A stretch of 64,000 nt of DNA from Streptomyces sp. SAI-127. Lineage in GTDB: Bacteria > Actinomycetota > Actinomycetes > Streptomycetales > Streptomycetaceae. The notes under the pieces were generated by a model. The model did no database searches. It was not told the DNA's origin and saw only the letters and a list, made by a program, of their open reading frames with translations. Positions 60,788-64,000 of the stretch are shown one piece after another (positions within the stretch are counted from its first letter, which is position 1; each line of letters starts with the position of its first letter). The position numbers and the translations under genes were made by a program. The stretch covers positions 5,518,001-5,582,000 of the forward strand of contig NZ_JARXYJ010000001.1 in NCBI RefSeq assembly GCF_029894425.1, in the 5' to 3' direction.

Positions 60788-62833
60788 ATGACGTCAGCCG
60801 GTCCCGTCCCGCACCCCGCCCTGAAAGGGGCCCTCCACCGCGAGCGCGTCCACCACGACCGTTGCCGTACCGCCCTCGTCGCCATGATCGACGGCGCCCA
60901 GGAGCAGGTCGTCGTCGGCGAGGACGTCTCCGCCTCCGGGGCGGACGCCGAGGTGCTCGGGTATCAGCTGCGCAGTCAGGCCAAGGAGATGCGGGAGCTG
61001 CCCGAAGGGCCTTTGTTCTTCGGGAAGCTGGAGTTCGACCACGGCGACCATGCCGGGCAGGCGTATCACCTGGGCCGGCTGCGGATCACCGAGCACCCCG
61101 CCGCCCCGCCCCTCGTCGTCGACTGGCGCGCGCCCGTCTCCCGCGCCTTCTACCAGGCGAGCGCCCGCGATCCGCAGGGTGTCGCGGTGCGGCGGCGGTT
61201 CGGGTGGGCGCCGGGGAGCAAGGGCGAGTCCGCCGATCTCACCGGGCTGGAGGACGAGCACCTGCGGGACGGCGGGCCGCCGCAGGTCAGCGACATCGTC
61301 GCCCGCGAGATCGAACGGCCCCGCGTCGGCCCCATGCGGGACATCGCCGCGACGATCCAGCCCGAGCAGGACGATCTCGTACGAGGGGACCTCGCCGTCT
61401 CCGTGTGCGTCCAGGGGGCTCCCGGGACCGGCAAGACCGCCGTCGGGCTGCACCGGGCCGCCTATCTCCTCTACACGCACCCGCAGCGGATGCGGCGCGG
61501 CGGGCTCCTCGTCCTCGGGCCCAACCGGACCTTCCTCTCCTACATCGCGCAGGTGCTGCCCGCGCTCGGGGAGACCGGCGTACGGCAGTCCACGCTCCAG
61601 GACGAGATCGCCCGCCACCCGGTCACCGCCATCGACGCCCACCCCACCGCCGTCCTCAAGCACGACCCCCGGATGGCGGAGGTGCTGCGCCGGGCGCTGT
61701 ATGCGCGGGTGTCGACCGCGCAGGTCAACTCCCTGGAGATCAAGGACGGTTCGTACCAGTGGCGGGTCGGGGCCGGTGAACTCGCGCGGATCGTGGCGGA
61801 CGTACGGGAGGAGGAACCGCCGTACTCGACCGGGAGGGAGCGGGTGCGCAGCCGGGTGGTGCGGAGTGTGCAGCTGCAGGCCGAGCGGCGAGCCGGGCCG
61901 CAAAGCGGTGCGTGGGTGCAGCGGGTCTCGCGGTCCCGGGTGCTCGGGGCGTTCCTCGACGCCGTGTGGCCCAAGGCGCGGCCCGAGGAGGTCGTGACCG
62001 AACTGCTCGGTGACCGTGAGGAGTTGGCGGCCGCCGCCGACGGGATCCTCGACTCCGAGGAGCAGAAGAACCTGCTGTGGACCAAGCCGCCGCGGTCGTG
62101 GAAGTCGGCGCGCTGGTCGGCGGCCGATCTGGTGCTGCTCGACGAGGTCGCCGGGCTCGTGGAGCATCCTGAGGGGTACGGCCATCTCGTCGTGGACGAG
62201 GCGCAGGACCTGTCTCCCATGGAGTGCCGGGCGATTGCCCGCCGGGCCCGTTTCGGGTCGGTCACCGTGCTCGGTGACCTGGCGCAGGGGACCACGCCCT
62301 GGGCGGCCCGCTCGTGGCACACCGTCCTGCGCCATCTGGGCAAGCCGGAGGCGGCCGTCGTACCGCTGACCATCGGGTTCCGTGTCCCGCAGGCCGTCGT
62401 CCAGCTCGCCAACCGGCTTCTCGGGCTGCTGGACGTGGCGGTGCCGGAGGGGCGATCCCTGCGCGGGGACGGGGAGTTGCGGATGCGTCCCACCTCCCTG
62501 GACGCCTTGCCCGGCGCGGTCGTGGACGCCGTACGGGAATCGCTCGCGCACGAGGGGTCCGTGGGGGTCGTCGCCGCCGACGCCGATGTGGAACGCCTAC
62601 GGCAGGCCCTCGACGCGGCAGGGATCGTCGCCGCCGGACCCGACGAGCTCGGTGCGCGGGTGAGCGTCGTACCGGCCGGTGTGGTCAAGGGACTTGAGTA
62701 CGACCATGTCGTGGCCGTCGAGCCGGCCGCGATCGCGGAGGCGGAGGAGCGCGGGCTGCACCGGCTGTACGTCGTGCTGACCCGGGCGGTGTCGCGTCTG
62801 GTGGTGGTGCACGGGCGGCCGCTGCCGTTCTAG
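60788..62833 (+). CDS. helD: HelD-type superfamily I helicase (RNA polymerase-associated)
   Basis: 681 residues. Motif I is QGAPGTGKTAVGLHRAAYLL near 215, motif II VVDEAQDLSP near 475, motif III LGDLAQGTTPWA, and motif VI LYVVLTRAVSRLVVVHG near the end. The N-terminal arm, with VVDWRAPVSRAFYQASARDP, distinguishes HelD from UvrD/Rep. HelD proteins remove stalled RNA polymerase from DNA and, in some actinomycetes, give rifamycin tolerance. The mRNA is probably leaderless. Confidence 0.9.
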   Translation: MTSAGPVPHPALKGALHRERVHHDRCRTALVAMIDGAQEQVVVGEDVSASGADAEVLGYQLRSQAKEMRELPEGPLFFGKLEFDHGDHAGQAYHLGRLRITEHPAAPPLVVDWRAPVSRAFYQASARDPQGVAVRRRFGWAPGSKGESADLTGLEDEHLRDGGPPQVSDIVAREIERPRVGPMRDIAATIQPEQDDLVRGDLAVSVCVQGAPGTGKTAVGLHRAAYLLYTHPQRMRRGGLLVLGPNRTFLSYIAQVLPALGETGVRQSTLQDEIARHPVTAIDAHPTAVLKHDPRMAEVLRRALYARVSTAQVNSLEIKDGSYQWRVGAGELARIVADVREEEPPYSTGRERVRSRVVRSVQLQAERRAGPQSGAWVQRVSRSRVLGAFLDAVWPKARPEEVVTELLGDREELAAAADGILDSEEQKNLLWTKPPRSWKSARWSAADLVLLDEVAGLVEHPEGYGHLVVDEAQDLSPMECRAIARRARFGSVTVLGDLAQGTTPWAARSWHTVLRHLGKPEAAVVPLTIGFRVPQAVVQLANRLLGLLDVAVPEGRSLRGDGELRMRPTSLDALPGAVVDAVRESLAHEGSVGVVAADADVERLRQALDAAGIVAAGPDELGARVSVVPAGVVKGLEYDHVVAVEPAAIAEAEERGLHRLYVVLTRAVSRLVVVHGRPLPF

Positions 62834-62930
62834 CGCGGCGGCGGGCGCCCGGGGGCAGCAGGGTGGTGGCCGTCCACGGGTTCCGGGTGATGACCGTCCA
62901 CGGGAGCGCCGTGCCCGAGCACGGGTAGCC

Positions 62931-63114
62931 CGGTGGCGGTCGTCCGTGGGAGTCGCGTGACGGTCACGCGTGGACAGCCCACCCGGCGGTCCATGGGGTG
63001 CGGGGTGGTGGCTGCCCACGGGCGGCCGGGTGGTGGTATCGCGGGTGGGTTGTCCGGTGGCGGTCGTCCGTGGGGAGGCGCGTGAAGGTCACCCGTGGAC
63101 AGCCCACCCGGCGG
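62931..63114. repeat. Direct repeat of about 60 nt in intergenic DNA
   Basis: The ~299-nt gap between helD and the next gene has two copies of a ~60-nt block, 62931-62990 and 63055-63114, about 90% identical, each starting CGGTGGCGGTCGTCCGTGGG and containing GTGGACAGCCCACCCGGCGG. Shorter CCACGGG/CCGTGGG motifs recur throughout the gap. No gene is seen in it. Confidence 0.75.
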
Positions 63115-63132
63115 CGGCCGCCCGTGGCTAGG

Positions 63133-63975
63133 TCAGGCGCGGTCGAGGACAGGGATCAACTGCTCCTCCTCGTACGTCAGATGGGCCTCCAGCTCGGTCG
63201 TCAGGCGGTCGACCTCCGTGCGGACGGAATCGAGGTCGGTGCCGGAGAGAGCCTCCCGCAACTCCTCGACCAGGGCCGCGATGTGCTCGTGCTCGGTGCG
63301 CAGGCGGTCGATGGCGGGCGCCGCCTCCGGGTGGCGGCCGGCCAGGAACGGGAACATCGCCACGTCCTCGCCGGTGTGGTGGTTGTGCAGGCCCTGGCAG
63401 AACGTCCGGCAGTTGACGCGGAGTTGGGCGCCGAGGGTGCTGGCCCCGGCAGACAACTCCTTTCGGATCAGGGTGAGTTCGCGGCGGAAGACGTCGTGGA
63501 CGAGCCGGATGGCCTCACCCGGGGACGAGGCGTTGATGTTCGGCGGGCCCGGGCGGGCGATCTCGTGCAGGGCGACCACGGGGAGGACGCGGTCGGTCTT
63601 CTCCTGGTACGCGGCCCAGCCGCGGTCCGACTCCACGGCCCGGGCGAAGGCCCGGTCCCGCTCCTCGCCCGCCAGCACCACTGCCTTCGCCTCGTAGGTG
63701 AACACCCCGCTCTCGACGGTGACTTGAGGGTGCGCGACGAGGTTGCGGTACCAGTCGGGGTGGCGTGGTGAGCCGCCCGCCGAGGCGATCACGAGGATGC
63801 GGTCGCCGCCGTCGGGGAGGTAGCCGACGGGGTTGGTGCGCGGGGTGCCGGTGCGGGCGCCGGTGGTGGTGAGGAGGATCAGGCGGCCGCCCTCGAAGGG
63901 GCCGCCGACCCGGCCGTGGTTGGCGCGGAACTCGTCGATGATCCGCTGGTTGAAGTCGTGGATGGGGTTGGTCAC
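63133..63975 (-). CDS. Deazaflavin-dependent reductase (DDN-like) fused to hemerythrin-like domain
   Basis: 280 residues. The N-terminal ~130 residues are an F420-dependent nitroreductase-like (DUF385) split barrel: RLILLTTTGARTGTPRTNPV and GGSPRHPDWYRNLVAHPQVT. After the linker ARPGPPNINASSP, residues ~155-280 form a hemerythrin-like four-helix bundle with RLVHDVFRREL, GLHNHHTGEDVAMFPFL, TEHEHIAALVEEL and HLTYEEEQLIPVL, providing the His/Glu ligands for a di-iron site. The fusion could couple F420H2 or quinone reduction to O2 or NO. It is near the window end but complete. Confidence 0.87.
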   Translation of the reverse strand: MTNPIHDFNQRIIDEFRANHGRVGGPFEGGRLILLTTTGARTGTPRTNPVGYLPDGGDRILVIASAGGSPRHPDWYRNLVAHPQVTVESGVFTYEAKAVVLAGEERDRAFARAVESDRGWAAYQEKTDRVLPVVALHEIARPGPPNINASSPGEAIRLVHDVFRRELTLIRKELSAGASTLGAQLRVNCRTFCQGLHNHHTGEDVAMFPFLAGRHPEAAPAIDRLRTEHEHIAALVEELREALSGTDLDSVRTEVDRLTTELEAHLTYEEEQLIPVLDRA

Positions 63976-64000
63976 TCTCTCTGCTTTCTCTGGTCTCCGG

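Noticed and set aside
60731..60788. Rifamycin-associated element before helD
   Set aside because: No GC-rich inverted repeat of that type is present; only the AT-rich dyad.

Overview
The window is about 64 kb of very GC-rich chromosomal DNA with strong G/C at third codon positions, many GTG starts, frequent 4-bp ATGA/GTGA overlaps and apparently leaderless genes. Protein content and gene order (pstSCAB, pit, csoR, ppk, mshD, glnR, nur, rsiG, devE/devA/devB) identify a Streptomyces core-chromosome segment syntenic with the region around SCO4132-SCO4195 of S. coelicolor. No rRNA, tRNA, prophage, IS element or CRISPR array was seen.

1-16 kb, cell wall and phosphate: a 5'-truncated secreted serine protease, a transglycosylase/NlpC hydrolase, a PAP2 phosphatase and a Tat-exported FAD oxidase precede the high-affinity phosphate operon pstSCAB, which has a four-unit PHO-box array and a pstS-pstC hairpin. 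It converges on the low-affinity system pit-DUF47. A CsoR-type copper repressor with its operator follows; a second operator of the same form lies over the promoter of a small Cys-containing protein. A polyphosphate operon (ppk-CHAD-Nudix) completes the block.

16-25 kb, two ABC systems back to back: on the minus strand a YtrA-type GntR repressor, an ATPase and two permeases; on the plus strand an ECF sigma factor, a 222-codon ORF made of a 39-nt tandem repeat, a zinc-finger anti-sigma factor, an ATPase and a permease that carries an in-frame palindromic repeat.

25-40 kb: mycothiol synthase, a secreted 5'-nucleotidase, a DUF2993 protein, an orphan Imm49-type immunity protein, a secreted pectate lyase/pectinesterase fusion, a secreted aerolysin/ETX-MTX2-like protein, an MprAB-like two-component system next to a PDZ-less HtrA protease with a direct-repeat operator, a LacI regulator and the nitrogen regulator GlnR.

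40-49 kb, sulfur-related neighbourhood: a ThiS/MoaD-like carrier, DUF1416, a two-domain rhodanese preceded by a 26-codon Cys-containing leader peptide, a DsrE-like protein, a second DUF2993 protein, and a translationally coupled run of three single-pass membrane proteins.

49-64 kb, development and regulation: nitrobindin-like protein, Nur, YgfZ, D-aminoacyl-tRNA deacylase, RsiG (c-di-GMP-dependent anti-sigma of WhiG), an Eis-type acetyltransferase, then a duplicated module in which each GntR-type regulator (devE, devA) is divergent from a 61-62 aa membrane protein, with devB downstream and a third devA-like regulator beyond. The end holds a tandem pseudokinase-kinase protein, a TetR regulator, a HelD-type RNA-polymerase helicase and a deazaflavin-reductase/hemerythrin fusion.
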